DNA of 64,000 bases from Clostridia bacterium (lineage in GTDB: Bacteria; Bacillota; Clostridia; Lachnospirales; Lachnospiraceae). The position numbers and the translations under genes were made by a program. How positions within the stretch are numbered: position 1 is the stretch's first letter; every line of letters starts with the position of its first letter. Below, piece by piece: positions 27,782-35,163 of this stretch. The stretch spans positions 310,001 to 374,000 of the forward strand of contig CAJTAT010000004.1 of NCBI GenBank assembly GCA_910574475.1, written 5' to 3'. The notes beneath the pieces are model-generated. The model made no database searches and was not told the origin of the DNA. It saw only the letters and a program-made list of their open reading frames with translations.

Positions 27782-27810
27782 TGATAGAACAGACAAAGGA
27801 TAGAGAGAGG

Positions 27811-27846
27811 CAAATACCCCGCAGCTTAGTTGCGGCGAGGTATTTG
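27811..27846. terminator. Hairpin between convergent operons
   Basis: CAAATACC pairs with GGTATTTG and, inside, CCGCA with TGCGG, with a three-base bulge. It lies between the convergent genes ending at 27781 and 27864. Neither side has a real U-tract, so termination may be weak or factor-assisted. Confidence 0.55.
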
Positions 27847-27863
27847 ACTTGAACTTGAGAAAC

Positions 27864-28883
27864 TTATTTTGCAGCTTTTTCGGCATATTCTGTAGTCACA
27901 AGCTCTTCATAGGGAACCCGCGCTTCCAGTTCCCCAGCTTCCTCCAGGATATCCTGCAGTAAGGTAAAGCTGGACTCTTCGAAAATGAGATTTTCCTTCC
28001 AGGTATCTTGTTCATAGTATCTTGTCACAATCGTAGTAATCACATCCAGCTCCGTTTCTTTGAACTGAGGTGCGATGACTTTGGCGATTTCTTCTGGTGT
28101 ATGGTTCTGTACGTAATCCATTCCTTTTTGAAGTGCGTTGGTAAATCCCTGAATGAGCTCGGGATTTTCTTCCATAAAGCTTTGCCTTGCACTGTAAGCT
28201 GTGTAGGGCACATAGCCAGAATCAACGCCCAGAGAGGCTACTACATAGCCAGCGCCCTCTTTTTCCAGAGTAGAGGCCCCAGGCTCGAATTCAACTGTAA
28301 AATCCCCTTGACCACCTGAGAAAGCAGCGGCTGTGGAACCAAAGTCGATGCTCTGATCAATTGTCATGTCAGAGACAGGATCCAGATTGTTTTTCTTCAG
28401 GATGTATTCAAAGACCATCTGTGGCATACCGCCTTTTCGTCCACCCAGAATATTTTTCCCTTTCAAATCTGACCACTGGAAATCGGTCGCTGGCTCCCGG
28501 GCTACCAGAAAGTTGCCGGCTCTCTGAGTGAGCTGTGCAAAGTTCACAATGAAGTCATCGGGATTTTGACTGTAGACATAGATGGAAGACTCTGAGCCCA
28601 TAAAACCAATATCAGCTTCGCCGGAGAGAACGGCAGTCATCGTTTTATCGGCTCCAAATCCTGTTACTAACTGTAAATCAATCCCCTCTTCAGCAAAATA
28701 GCCTTCTTCGATGGCTACATACTGGGGAGCATAGAAGATAGAGTGGGCGACTTCGTTGAGAGTGACAGTTTTCAAATCTTTTGCTTTCGTTTCGCTGGTC
28801 TCTTTTCCGCAACTTACGACTCCAATGGTAATCAGTGCCAATGCTGTTACAGAAAGAAGTATAGCAGGCAGTTTCTTTTTCAT
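27864..28883 (-). CDS. Orphan substrate-binding lipoprotein (SsuA/NMT1/THI5-like)
   Basis: 339 residues. Lipoprotein signal with Cys in GVVSCGKETS (about residue 25), then TVTLNEVAHSIFYAPQYVAIEEGYFAEEGID, the signature opening of NMT1/THI5-like and SsuA/TauA binding proteins (aliphatic sulfonates, taurine, pyrimidine precursors). GGRKGGMPQM is the usual ligand-loop block. No permease or ATPase gene adjoins it, so it must share a transporter coded elsewhere. ATG follows AAAAAGGAGG. The ligand cannot be named. Confidence 0.85.
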   Translation of the reverse strand: MKKKLPAILLSVTALALITIGVVSCGKETSETKAKDLKTVTLNEVAHSIFYAPQYVAIEEGYFAEEGIDLQLVTGFGADKTMTAVLSGEADIGFMGSESSIYVYSQNPDDFIVNFAQLTQRAGNFLVAREPATDFQWSDLKGKNILGGRKGGMPQMVFEYILKKNNLDPVSDMTIDQSIDFGSTAAAFSGGQGDFTVEFEPGASTLEKEGAGYVVASLGVDSGYVPYTAYSARQSFMEENPELIQGFTNALQKGMDYVQNHTPEEIAKVIAPQFKETELDVITTIVTRYYEQDTWKENLIFEESSFTLLQDILEEAGELEARVPYEELVTTEYAEKAAK

Positions 28884-28976
28884 AATGAGATCCTCCTTTT
28901 TTGAATACTATATGATATACAAAACGTGAGAAATGGTGCCATCAACAGTAGAGAATATTTTTTTGTATAATTCAAT

Positions 28977-29009
28977 TGTGGATAAAGCATAATTATGCTA
29001 TAATTATGT
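28977..29009 (+). promoter_or_regulatory. Promoter with overlapping operator for the toxin-antitoxin pair
   Basis: TTGTGG, 16 bases, then TATAAT (28999-29004). The 10-base palindrome CATAATTATG (28988-28997) and a near-copy (ATAATTATG at 29000-29008) overlap the -10. Phd/YefM antitoxins normally bind such palindromes at their own promoters; binding here is inferred. Confidence 0.6.
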
Positions 29010-29036
29010 AGAATAAAAAAGGAAGGAGTGAAATTT

Positions 29037-29300
29037 ATGCCAGTGATCATGCCTATCAAAGACCTTCGTAATACAAGTGAAATATCTGACATGGCTCATA
29101 AAACCCAGGAGCCGATTTTTATTACGAAGAACGGCTACAGTGATTTAGTTGTTATGAGTAGTGAACTATATGATAAATTTGCAAGAATAAATCGTATCGA
29201 CCAGGCAATTTATGAATCTGAAAAAGAGCTGGATGAAGGCGGTGTCTCTATTGATCTCGATGATTCATTCGAGCGGTTAAATAAAAAATATTATGGATAA
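29037..29300 (+). CDS. Phd/YefM-family antitoxin
   Basis: 87 residues. PIKDLRNTSEISDMAHKTQEP and FITKNGYSDLVVMS are the N-terminal DNA-binding/dimer core of the Phd/YefM fold; the acidic C-terminal tail (KELDEGGVSIDLDDSFERL) is the toxin-wrapping part. ATG at 29037 stands 7 bases after GGAAGGAG; the GTG at 29028 is inside the ribosome site. It overlaps the toxin gene by eight bases, the normal arrangement, and probably represses its own promoter with the toxin. Confidence 0.9.
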   Translation: MPVIMPIKDLRNTSEISDMAHKTQEPIFITKNGYSDLVVMSSELYDKFARINRIDQAIYESEKELDEGGVSIDLDDSFERLNKKYYG

Positions 29301-29598
29301 ATACAAAGTGAAGTTAAACCCAAGAGCTTTTAGAGACATTGATGATATTTTTGCATATATTGCTTTGGAAAAACTGTCTCCTGAAATTGCCCAAGGACAG
29401 ACAGACCGTATCTGGACGGCATTGAAACGATTAGATACCTTTCCGCAATCCCATCAAGAGCGTATGGAAGGTAGATATTCAGGGAAAGGGTATCGCCAGT
29501 TATTGATTGATAACTATATTGCCATTTTTAGAATTGACGAACCTAATAAAACCGTTCATATTGTAACAGTACAGTATCAAGGACGAAATATTTTGTAA
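29293..29598 (+). CDS. RelE/ParE-family toxin
   Basis: 101 residues with the compact RelE/ParE layout: KVKLNPRAFRDIDDIFAYIA helix pair, LDTFPQSHQERMEG, then YRQLLIDNYIAIFRIDE and VHIVTVQYQGRNIL strands. RelE members cut mRNA on the ribosome; ParE members poison gyrase. RelE catalytic Arg/Tyr and ParE helix features are not distinguishable with certainty here. Type II module with the preceding antitoxin; present as a chromosomal cassette between unrelated genes. Confidence 0.88.
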   Translation: MDKYKVKLNPRAFRDIDDIFAYIALEKLSPEIAQGQTDRIWTALKRLDTFPQSHQERMEGRYSGKGYRQLLIDNYIAIFRIDEPNKTVHIVTVQYQGRNIL

Positions 29599-29646
29599 AT
29601 GATTTACGATACCCTTAGTGGACAAAGAGAGATTTAAGAGGAGATT

Positions 29647-30369
29647 ATGAAAATGATAAAAGACGTTTTGGATACCCATACCCATACGCTGGCAAGCGGT
29701 CACGCCTACAGTACTATTCGGGAAAATGCAACTGCTGCGGCAAAAAAAGGGTTGGAACTGCTGGCTATTACGGAGCATGCTCCCTTGCTTGTGGGAAGCT
29801 GCCATCCCATTTATTTCCAGAATTTAAGAGTGGTTGACAGGCACGCCTATGATGTGGAGCTTTTGCTGGGAGTGGAGCTAAATATTCTGGACGAGCAGGG
29901 AAATGTGGACTTGGAGGAGAAAACGTTGCGGCAGATGGACATTGCCATTGCAAGCCTGCACACGCCTTGTATCTGTCCAGGGAGCAGGGAGTTTAACACA
30001 CAGGCTTGTATCAATGTCATGAAGAATCCTTATGTCAATATCTTGGGACATCCTGACGATCCCAGGTTTCCTGTAGACTTTCCTGCATTGGTACAGGCAG
30101 CAAAAGAGTATGGGGTTTTGCTGGAACTAAATGACTGCTCCCTTCGTCCTGGCGGCTCTAGAAAAAATGCCAGAGTTCTTGATATTGAGATGCTGGAACT
30201 GTGCAAAAAATATCAGGTTTCAATTGTAATAGGAAGCGATGCCCATGTGGACACAGATGTAGGGCGGCATGATCGGGCTCTGCAGCTTTTGGAAGAATTG
30301 GATTTCCCGGAGGAATTGGTGGTAAACCGTTCTGTGGAAGAATTGAAGAAGCATGTGAACAGAAAATAA
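29647..30369 (+). CDS. PHP-domain metal-dependent phosphatase (YcdX-like)
   Basis: 240 residues. DTHTHTLASGHAYST (metal ligands of PHP motif I), ITEHAP (motif II), GVELNI, SLHTPC, ILGHPDD and IGSDAHV (motif IV) occur in order, and match the YcdX-type phosphatases. These hydrolyse small phosphate esters with a trinuclear metal site. Ribosome site AAGAGGAG. It stands alone between a toxin-antitoxin pair and a YerC-like regulator; substrate unknown. A histidinol-phosphatase role is less likely because no his genes are near. Confidence 0.86.
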   Translation: MKMIKDVLDTHTHTLASGHAYSTIRENATAAAKKGLELLAITEHAPLLVGSCHPIYFQNLRVVDRHAYDVELLLGVELNILDEQGNVDLEEKTLRQMDIAIASLHTPCICPGSREFNTQACINVMKNPYVNILGHPDDPRFPVDFPALVQAAKEYGVLLELNDCSLRPGGSRKNARVLDIEMLELCKKYQVSIVIGSDAHVDTDVGRHDRALQLLEELDFPEELVVNRSVEELKKHVNRK

Positions 30370-30465
30370 TAGGGTTCATAGCAAATTTTTTAAAAATTCT
30401 GGACTTTAAAACTTTACTATGCTAGTATATTTATAGTAGATTTTTTATGCTTAAAGGAGAAAGTC

Positions 30466-30756
30466 GTGAACAAGAAAATAAAGACGGAAGCAGTTGATTT
30501 TTTATTTGAAGCCATCCTGAGCTTAAAAAATAAAGAGGAGTGTTACATATTCTTTGAGGATGTGTGTACGATAAACGAACTGCTTTCTCTGTCTCAGCGC
30601 TTTGAAGTAGCAAAGATGCTGAGGGAACAGAAGACTTATTTGGAGATTGCCGAGAAGACAGGTGCTTCGACAGCGACAATCAGCCGAGTGAATCGTTCCT
30701 TAAATTATGGGAATGATGGGTATGATTTAGTATTTGACCGGATTATGAAGAAGTAG
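30466..30756 (+). CDS. YerC/TrpR-like DNA-binding protein
   Basis: 96 residues. FEDVCTINELLSLSQRFEVAKML and KTYLEIAEKTGASTATISRVNRSL are the helices of the TrpR-like YerC/YecD family, with the helix-turn-helix in the second stretch. GTG at 30466 follows AAAGGAGAAAG. It has its own terminator directly after it. The family is widespread in Firmicutes; its ligand and targets are poorly known. Confidence 0.88.
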   Translation: MNKKIKTEAVDFLFEAILSLKNKEECYIFFEDVCTINELLSLSQRFEVAKMLREQKTYLEIAEKTGASTATISRVNRSLNYGNDGYDLVFDRIMKK

Positions 30757-30774
30757 TGCGAGAAGGAAGCAAGA

Positions 30775-30812
30775 CAAGGGATCTCCAAAGAGTCGGGAGA
30801 TCCTTTGTTTTT
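30775..30812 (+). terminator. Intrinsic terminator after the YerC-like gene
   Basis: A 12-bp stem (CAAGGGATCTCC with GGAGATCCTTTG, one G-U pair) is followed by TTTTTT. Its presence rules out the longer reading frame that would begin the Rrf2 gene at 30756. Confidence 0.87.
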
Positions 30813-30860
30813 TATACACAGCTCCAGGTTCAAGTGGGAATTAGTAGGGGAGGGATGAAT

Positions 30861-31298
30861 ATGAAGATATCCACAAAGGGACGTTATGCACTTCGATTTA
30901 TGTTGGATTTGGCCATTTACAGTGATGGAAAGTATCTGCCGCTGAAGGAAATTTCTGCAAGACAGGAGATTTCCCTAAAATATCTGGAACAAATTGTAGC
31001 TCAATTCAGTCGGCTGGGATTTTTAGACAGTGTTCGTGGGCCTCAGGGTGGATACCGCTTGGCAAGGGATCCGAAAGATTACACCATAGGAGATATTTTG
31101 CGGTGTTCGGAAGGGAGTCTGGCTCCGGTTGCTTGCCTGGAACATGAAGTCAATACCTGTCCCAGACAGTCTTCCTGCGGAACTCTTTCTTTTTGGGTGG
31201 GATTTTATAAGGCCATTGAGGATTATGTTGACAGCGTCACTTTAGCAGATCTGGTAGAAGAGCAAAGGACAAAAGCAGCCAATGATTTTTGCATCTGA
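30861..31298 (+). CDS. Rrf2-family transcriptional regulator
   Basis: 145 residues, the standard family length. MKISTKGRYALRFMLDLA, then the winged-helix block ISLKYLEQIVAQFSRLGFL and RGPQGGYRLAR. Three cysteines in CLEHEVNTCPRQSSC (spaced 7 and 5) sit where IscR-type members hold an Fe-S cluster, so redox or iron-sulfur sensing is plausible. ATG at 30861 is six bases after AGGGGAGGG; the ATG at 30855 is too close. No isc, suf or cysteine genes follow it. A 26-bp tandem repeat begins at its stop codon. Confidence 0.88.
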   Translation: MKISTKGRYALRFMLDLAIYSDGKYLPLKEISARQEISLKYLEQIVAQFSRLGFLDSVRGPQGGYRLARDPKDYTIGDILRCSEGSLAPVACLEHEVNTCPRQSSCGTLSFWVGFYKAIEDYVDSVTLADLVEEQRTKAANDFCI

Positions 31299-31347
31299 AA
31301 TATCGCGATTGATGGGTATATTGAAATATCGCGATTGATGGGTATAT
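31296..31347 (+). repeat. Perfect 26-bp tandem duplication at the Rrf2 stop codon
   Basis: Two identical adjoining 26-base units (31296-31321 and 31322-31347). The unit begins with the Rrf2 gene's TGA and contains ATATCGCGAT, whose core ATCGCGAT is palindromic. It lies just before the RNase P RNA promoter, so it could double a regulator site or be a recent slippage duplication. Confidence 0.85.
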
Positions 31348-31351
31348 GCCC

Positions 31352-31381
31352 TTGCCAAGAGAGGGTGATACATGATAAAAT
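31352..31381 (+). promoter_or_regulatory. Probable RNase P RNA promoter
   Basis: TTGCCA (31352-31357), an 18-base spacer and TAAAAT (31376-31381) place a start about 31388, two bases before the first paired base of the RNase P RNA. Confidence 0.65.
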
Positions 31382-31389
31382 AAAACCTT

Positions 31390-31730
31390 GTAAGTAAGGC
31401 AGGTGTTCGCGGCTGACAGACCGAAAGGTGTCAGGTGAGGAAAGTCCGGGCTCCACAGGGCAGGATGCCGGATAACGTCCGGTGGAGGCGACTCCAAGGA
31501 TAGTGCAACAGAAATGTACCGCCAGGTGACTGGTAAGGGTGGAAGGGCAGTGTAAGAGACTACCGCCTGCCTGGTAACAGGCAGGGCATATGTAAACCCC
31601 ATTCGGAGCAAGACCGAAACGAAACGCAAGCTGGCCCGGCTGTTTCAGGTTGGTCGCTTGATTCTGCTGGCAACAGCAGAACTAGATAGATGAACATCCA
31701 CGACATAACCCGGCTTACCGCCTTGCTTAC
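31390..31730 (+). ncRNA. rnpB: RNase P RNA
   Basis: Catalytic RNA that removes 5' leaders from tRNA precursors. Seen: P1 helix GTAAGTAAGGC (31390-31400) pairing with GCCTTGCTTAC (31720-31730); the universal GAGGAAAGTCCGGGCTCC block; the ACAGAAA region; GCAAGCTGGCCCGG; and at the 3' end the conserved AGATGAACATCCACGAC-type stretch leading to ATAACCCGGCTTA. Order and spacing fit the bacterial consensus. The stop codon of the opposite-strand creatininase-family gene begins at the next base. Confidence 0.95.
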
Positions 31731-32459
31731 TCAGTTAAGAAATTCCCGAATTCTCTGAACGGTTGTCTCTACAGCATATTCACAGAGCTCCTTGCCATAC
31801 TCTAAGGAGGCAGCACCCCCATCTCCAAAAGAACCGCTTTTCAGAAAAGCGTTCCAATGCATTGGGCGGAAAGGGTAGTCCTTGGGAGGCTGTGGAAATT
31901 CCTTTGTTGCCTTAGAGAGATCCGCCAGATCAGGACGAAGGTACATGAGCATAGAGGTTTCGATTTCTCCTGCGTGATTGGCCAGGGAAGGTAGAGGGGT
32001 CTGTGCCTTTTCCATCAATTCTTTGGATATGGGCAGAGGGAAATGCCAGACATTTTCCCAGCCATACTCATCCAGAAGTTCCCGTGCCAGTTCTTTGAAG
32101 ACAGGATAATTCCCATTGTGGCCAGACATAAGAATGATATGTCTGGCTTTTTGCTGTTCCAGATTCAGGATAATCTCTTTGAGAAGTAGCTTCAATGTAC
32201 TGGAAGATAGACAGATGGTTCCAGGGAAACCCTTGGCCGACCATACCTGACCATAATTGACAGGAGGCATTACAATCATATCCGTCTGTTCTGCAATTTT
32301 AAGTGCGAGCTCCAGGCCGATACAATTGTCTGTGTCCAGAGGAAGATGATGGCCATGCTGCTCACAGGAGCCTCCTAGAAGGATAGTACCCCGGGCAGTT
32401 TTTATCTTTTCACTAAATTCTGGGGCTGTCATATGCCCTGCATAGTTCTTAAACTTCAT
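31731..32459 (-). CDS. Creatininase-family metal-dependent amidohydrolase
   Basis: 242 residues. SCEQHGHHLPLDTDN supplies the Glu, His and Asp metal ligands, GHNGNYPVF is the second signature, and HAGEIETS the third. The family includes creatinine amidohydrolase, formylamide hydrolases of folate/riboflavin synthesis and mycofactocin MftE. Nothing in the sequence picks among these. ATG follows GGAGGGAATC. It is divergent from a PTS operon across 450 bases; the two may be co-regulated, but that is speculation. Confidence 0.88.
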   Translation of the reverse strand: MKFKNYAGHMTAPEFSEKIKTARGTILLGGSCEQHGHHLPLDTDNCIGLELALKIAEQTDMIVMPPVNYGQVWSAKGFPGTICLSSSTLKLLLKEIILNLEQQKARHIILMSGHNGNYPVFKELARELLDEYGWENVWHFPLPISKELMEKAQTPLPSLANHAGEIETSMLMYLRPDLADLSKATKEFPQPPKDYPFRPMHWNAFLKSGSFGDGGAASLEYGKELCEYAVETTVQRIREFLN

Positions 32460-32910
32460 TTGAGATTCCCTCCACTCCTAAAACTTATATCGTAATTCTA
32501 CGGATGATTTTACCTAAATTATATCTGCTGAATGACAGCCGGTCAATCATAAGACGCGAAAGAAAAGGAGATATGAATTGTAAAATATTAGAATAGAAAA
32601 TATAAATGTTCAAAAAGTTAATAAAAAAGAAGCTTTGTTGTGCAAAAATCCTAAATTTCGTTATAAGAAAAAGAAATTTAGTACAAAATTTTGTGGAAAT
32701 ATAATGAAAATACACAAAATCCCATGAAACGATTATAAAAATACTCAAATAATCATAAAACGATTAGCGGGAAAGAAGATAATTTGCTACAATAATTTCA
32801 TAATGATAAATCGGGAAGAATTGCATGCGGCTTCCTGTTATATCAGATAAATACCATGTAACAGATATGCCCTGAATGATAGGGTGTATATACGAAAGGA
32901 GAGGGAATTT
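32460..32910. promoter_or_regulatory. 450-bp divergent control region upstream of the PTS operon
   Basis: A+T-rich and without a gene. It holds two direct copies of AAACGATTA (32727-32735 and 32758-32766), 31 bases (three turns) apart, plus GATTAT (32731-32736) inverted as ATAATC (32749-32754). Downstream, TTGCTA (32784-32789), 17 bases and ATAAAT make a weak plus-strand promoter. The repeats are well placed for an activator. I see no sigma-54 -24/-12 site. Confidence 0.45.
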
Positions 32911-34263
32911 ATGGATTATATTCTTGACTTGCTACTGAAACAGATTTTCGGACAGCCCTTCTTGCTGCTGGCCATTGTCGTTTTCATTGGCTATATGGCC
33001 ATGAAGCAGAAAGTATCTAAGGCTATTATCGGTGCATTTAAAGCGTCCATCGGTATCCTGGTAATGGGTATGGGCTCAGGAGCTTTGATTGGAAACTTTG
33101 GTAAATTGCTGACAGCCTTGCAGAATGCTACAGGCATCCAGGGAGCTGGTTTGAATACATATCCGACTATGACAGCAAGTTACGAGAAAATGGATGCAAT
33201 TCTGGGCGAGGGAACAGGTGCTACCTGGGGTATCTATGTACTACTGGTTGCCTTCCTTATGAACTTGGTTTTGGTTGGCCTGCGCAAATTTACAAAGATT
33301 CGTGCCGTATATTTAACAGGTAATGCAATGATTGTACAGTGTGGTATCAGTACTTATATTGTATGGAGATTCCTGGGAACAGGCATGATTCCAACTGTAC
33401 TGATTGCATCTCTTATCACTGCTCTCTACTGGGGCATCTGCTCTACTCTGTTGATTGAACCGACGAAAATTATTACAGGCGGTGCAGATTTGACAGTTGC
33501 ACATCAGCAGATGTTTATGGATTTTGTAGCCTATAAATTAGCCCCCAAGCTTGGAGATCCCAAGAAGGATGACATTGAAAAGAAAAAACTTCCCGACTCT
33601 TTGAACTTCCTTCAGGACAGTATTCTTGCCACACTTCTTGTTATGCTGATCTCTACTGCTATTATCATGCTGGTTATTGGCAAAGACGGTGTGGAATGGC
33701 TGCGCAGTGCTGATGGATTTAATCAGGGCGGATATAAGAACTTCGTAGTATTCCTCCTTTGGATTTCTATCACTTTGACAGCAAATATCTGGGTTCTTCT
33801 TGCTGGCGTACGTATGTTTGTGGGCGAGTTGATGATGTCCTTCAAGGGTATTTCAGAGAAGCTATTGCCAGGTGCAGTTGCCGGTGTTGACTGTGCGGCT
33901 ATCTATGGTTTTGCTCCCAAATCTGTAGTTCTTGGTCTGATTTTTGGTGCCATCGGACAGATTTTAGGTCTTGTATTGCTCCTAGTATTTAAGAGCCCTA
34001 TCTTCTTAGTACCTGGATTTATTCCACTGTTCTTTGACAATGCGACCATCGCAATCTTTGCAAATAAGTTCGGTGGCTGGAAAGCAGCTGCAGGCATCTG
34101 CGTGGTCAATGGTTTGATTCAGATTTTTGGTTCTATGCTGGCTGTATCTATGATGGAGCTGACATGGTGGCAAGGAAGTGCCGACTATGCCACAGTATGG
34201 GTAGCAATTATTGCAATCTTTAAGGGAATCGGTTCTCTGTTTGGAATTCCGATTGCAGGCTAA
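32911..34263 (+). CDS. PTS EIIC, ascorbate (UlaA/SgaT) family
   Basis: 450 residues, about eleven membrane segments. It follows E. coli UlaA over its length: AVYLTGNAMIVQC, ADLTVAHQQMF, ALYWGI, GAVAGVDCAAIYGFAPKSVVLG and VPGFIPLFFDNATIAIFANKFGGWKAA. It moves a substrate across the membrane with phosphorylation by the paired EIIB. ATG at 32911 has AAGGAGAGGG before it; an upstream frame to 32884 lacks a ribosome site. L-ascorbate is the best known substrate, but none of the ascorbate catabolic genes (ulaD/E/F/G) follow, so the sugar acid may differ. Confidence 0.88.
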   Translation: MDYILDLLLKQIFGQPFLLLAIVVFIGYMAMKQKVSKAIIGAFKASIGILVMGMGSGALIGNFGKLLTALQNATGIQGAGLNTYPTMTASYEKMDAILGEGTGATWGIYVLLVAFLMNLVLVGLRKFTKIRAVYLTGNAMIVQCGISTYIVWRFLGTGMIPTVLIASLITALYWGICSTLLIEPTKIITGGADLTVAHQQMFMDFVAYKLAPKLGDPKKDDIEKKKLPDSLNFLQDSILATLLVMLISTAIIMLVIGKDGVEWLRSADGFNQGGYKNFVVFLLWISITLTANIWVLLAGVRMFVGELMMSFKGISEKLLPGAVAGVDCAAIYGFAPKSVVLGLIFGAIGQILGLVLLLVFKSPIFLVPGFIPLFFDNATIAIFANKFGGWKAAAGICVVNGLIQIFGSMLAVSMMELTWWQGSADYATVWVAIIAIFKGIGSLFGIPIAG

Positions 34264-34296
34264 GTCGATTGTTGTGAATGTTAATCAATAAAATTT

Positions 34297-34321
34297 CCGG
34301 GCAGGCAAAGTGTTTGCCCGG
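34297..34321 (+). other. Intercistronic hairpin between IIC and IIB
   Basis: CCGGGCA and TGCCCGG form a 7-bp G+C-rich stem with an 11-base loop and no U-tract. It may protect or separate the IIC and IIB messages; a role is inferred from position only. Confidence 0.5.
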
Positions 34322-34346
34322 AGATAAAAAAGAAAGGAGCTTTATC

Positions 34347-34646
34347 ATGTTAAATATTTTATGTGTATGCCATAATGGTATGGGAACCAGTATGTTGTTG
34401 AAAATCAATGTATCTAATATTTGCCAGGAAAATGGAATCAGCGCTACAGTAGAAGCCTGTGCACACGGAGAAGCCCTGGGATTTCTGATGAATACAGATA
34501 TTGTATTGACTAGTCCTGAGATTCTTGATTTCCTTCCTCCCACAGATGCAAAGATTGTGGCAACGACCAATATGCTGAACAAGGCAGAAGTGTCAGAGCT
34601 GTTGGTAAAATGTGTAAAAGAAAACTTCCCCGATGAGATAGCATAG
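34347..34646 (+). CDS. PTS EIIB, ascorbate/lactose-type
   Basis: 99 residues. LCVCHNGMGTSMLLK carries the phosphorylated Cys (residue 8) in the P-loop-like fold of EIIB proteins and matches UlaB-type members (C-x-N-G-x-G-S/T-S). It accepts phosphate from an EIIA and passes it to the incoming substrate. ATG at 34347 follows AAAGGAG; longer frames to 34278 start in the hairpin region and are rejected. No EIIA gene is in the window, so one must be supplied elsewhere. Confidence 0.9.
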   Translation: MLNILCVCHNGMGTSMLLKINVSNICQENGISATVEACAHGEALGFLMNTDIVLTSPEILDFLPPTDAKIVATTNMLNKAEVSELLVKCVKENFPDEIA

Positions 34647-34673
34647 AAAAAGATAAAAGGGGGTAAATATAGG

Positions 34674-35144
34674 ATGATAGTTATAAACTACTTGATTTGC
34701 CTGATAGCATTGGTACTCTTGGGCTATGAGACATGGTTAGTAATAAAGAGAAACCGCAAAATAGATTTAAAAGGAAAGGATGATTTCTTTACTTTTTGCC
34801 TTGTCTTGCTGTTTGCTTCTTTGATTTTGCGCCCGGATGAACACGCAAGCTTTGTGGTGGCAATGCGCAATATGCTGATTTTAATGGTGATCATTTTTTC
34901 TCTTGCTGTAAAGCGAGGAATCAATGAACAGGGAATTTTGAAATTAGGCTTTATGATTCCCTGGAGTAAGGTAGCAGAGGTTTATATATCATCCTATCAG
35001 ATGACAAAGCTTGTGGTGACGTTCTCAACACAGAAGCGGCGCTTTAAGCTGTTTTATCCAAAGTATCAGTTAAAAAAGCTGATTTATGAGATACAAAAAT
35101 ACCATCCAGATGTGATGGTGGAAGAAGATTTGAATGTGATTTAG
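34674..35144 (+). CDS. Small membrane protein, DUF5673-like
   Basis: 156 residues. Three hydrophobic segments (about 2-20, 40-55 and 64-82), then a soluble C-terminal domain with GINEQGILKLGFMIPWSKVAEV, which resembles the PH-like core of DUF5673 proteins. ATG follows AAAGGGGG. It lies inside the PTS operon between EIIB and the uroporphyrinogen-decarboxylase-like gene. Function unknown. Confidence 0.65.
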   Translation: MIVINYLICLIALVLLGYETWLVIKRNRKIDLKGKDDFFTFCLVLLFASLILRPDEHASFVVAMRNMLILMVIIFSLAVKRGINEQGILKLGFMIPWSKVAEVYISSYQMTKLVVTFSTQKRRFKLFYPKYQLKKLIYEIQKYHPDVMVEEDLNVI

Positions 35145-35163
35145 GTAAAAAAGGAGATTCAGG

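Noticed and set aside
27811-27846. Hairpin as a fourth copy of the structured element
   Set aside because: It shares none of the conserved ends or loop with copies A-C and is best read as a simple terminator-like hairpin between convergent genes.
30756-30860. Long N-terminal extension of the Rrf2 gene
   Set aside because: It would run through a strong intrinsic terminator (30775-30812); the ATG at 30861 has a proper ribosome site and gives the normal family length.
31296-31347. Direct repeats as a CRISPR array
   Set aside because: The two units adjoin with no spacer, and there are only two; no cas genes are near.
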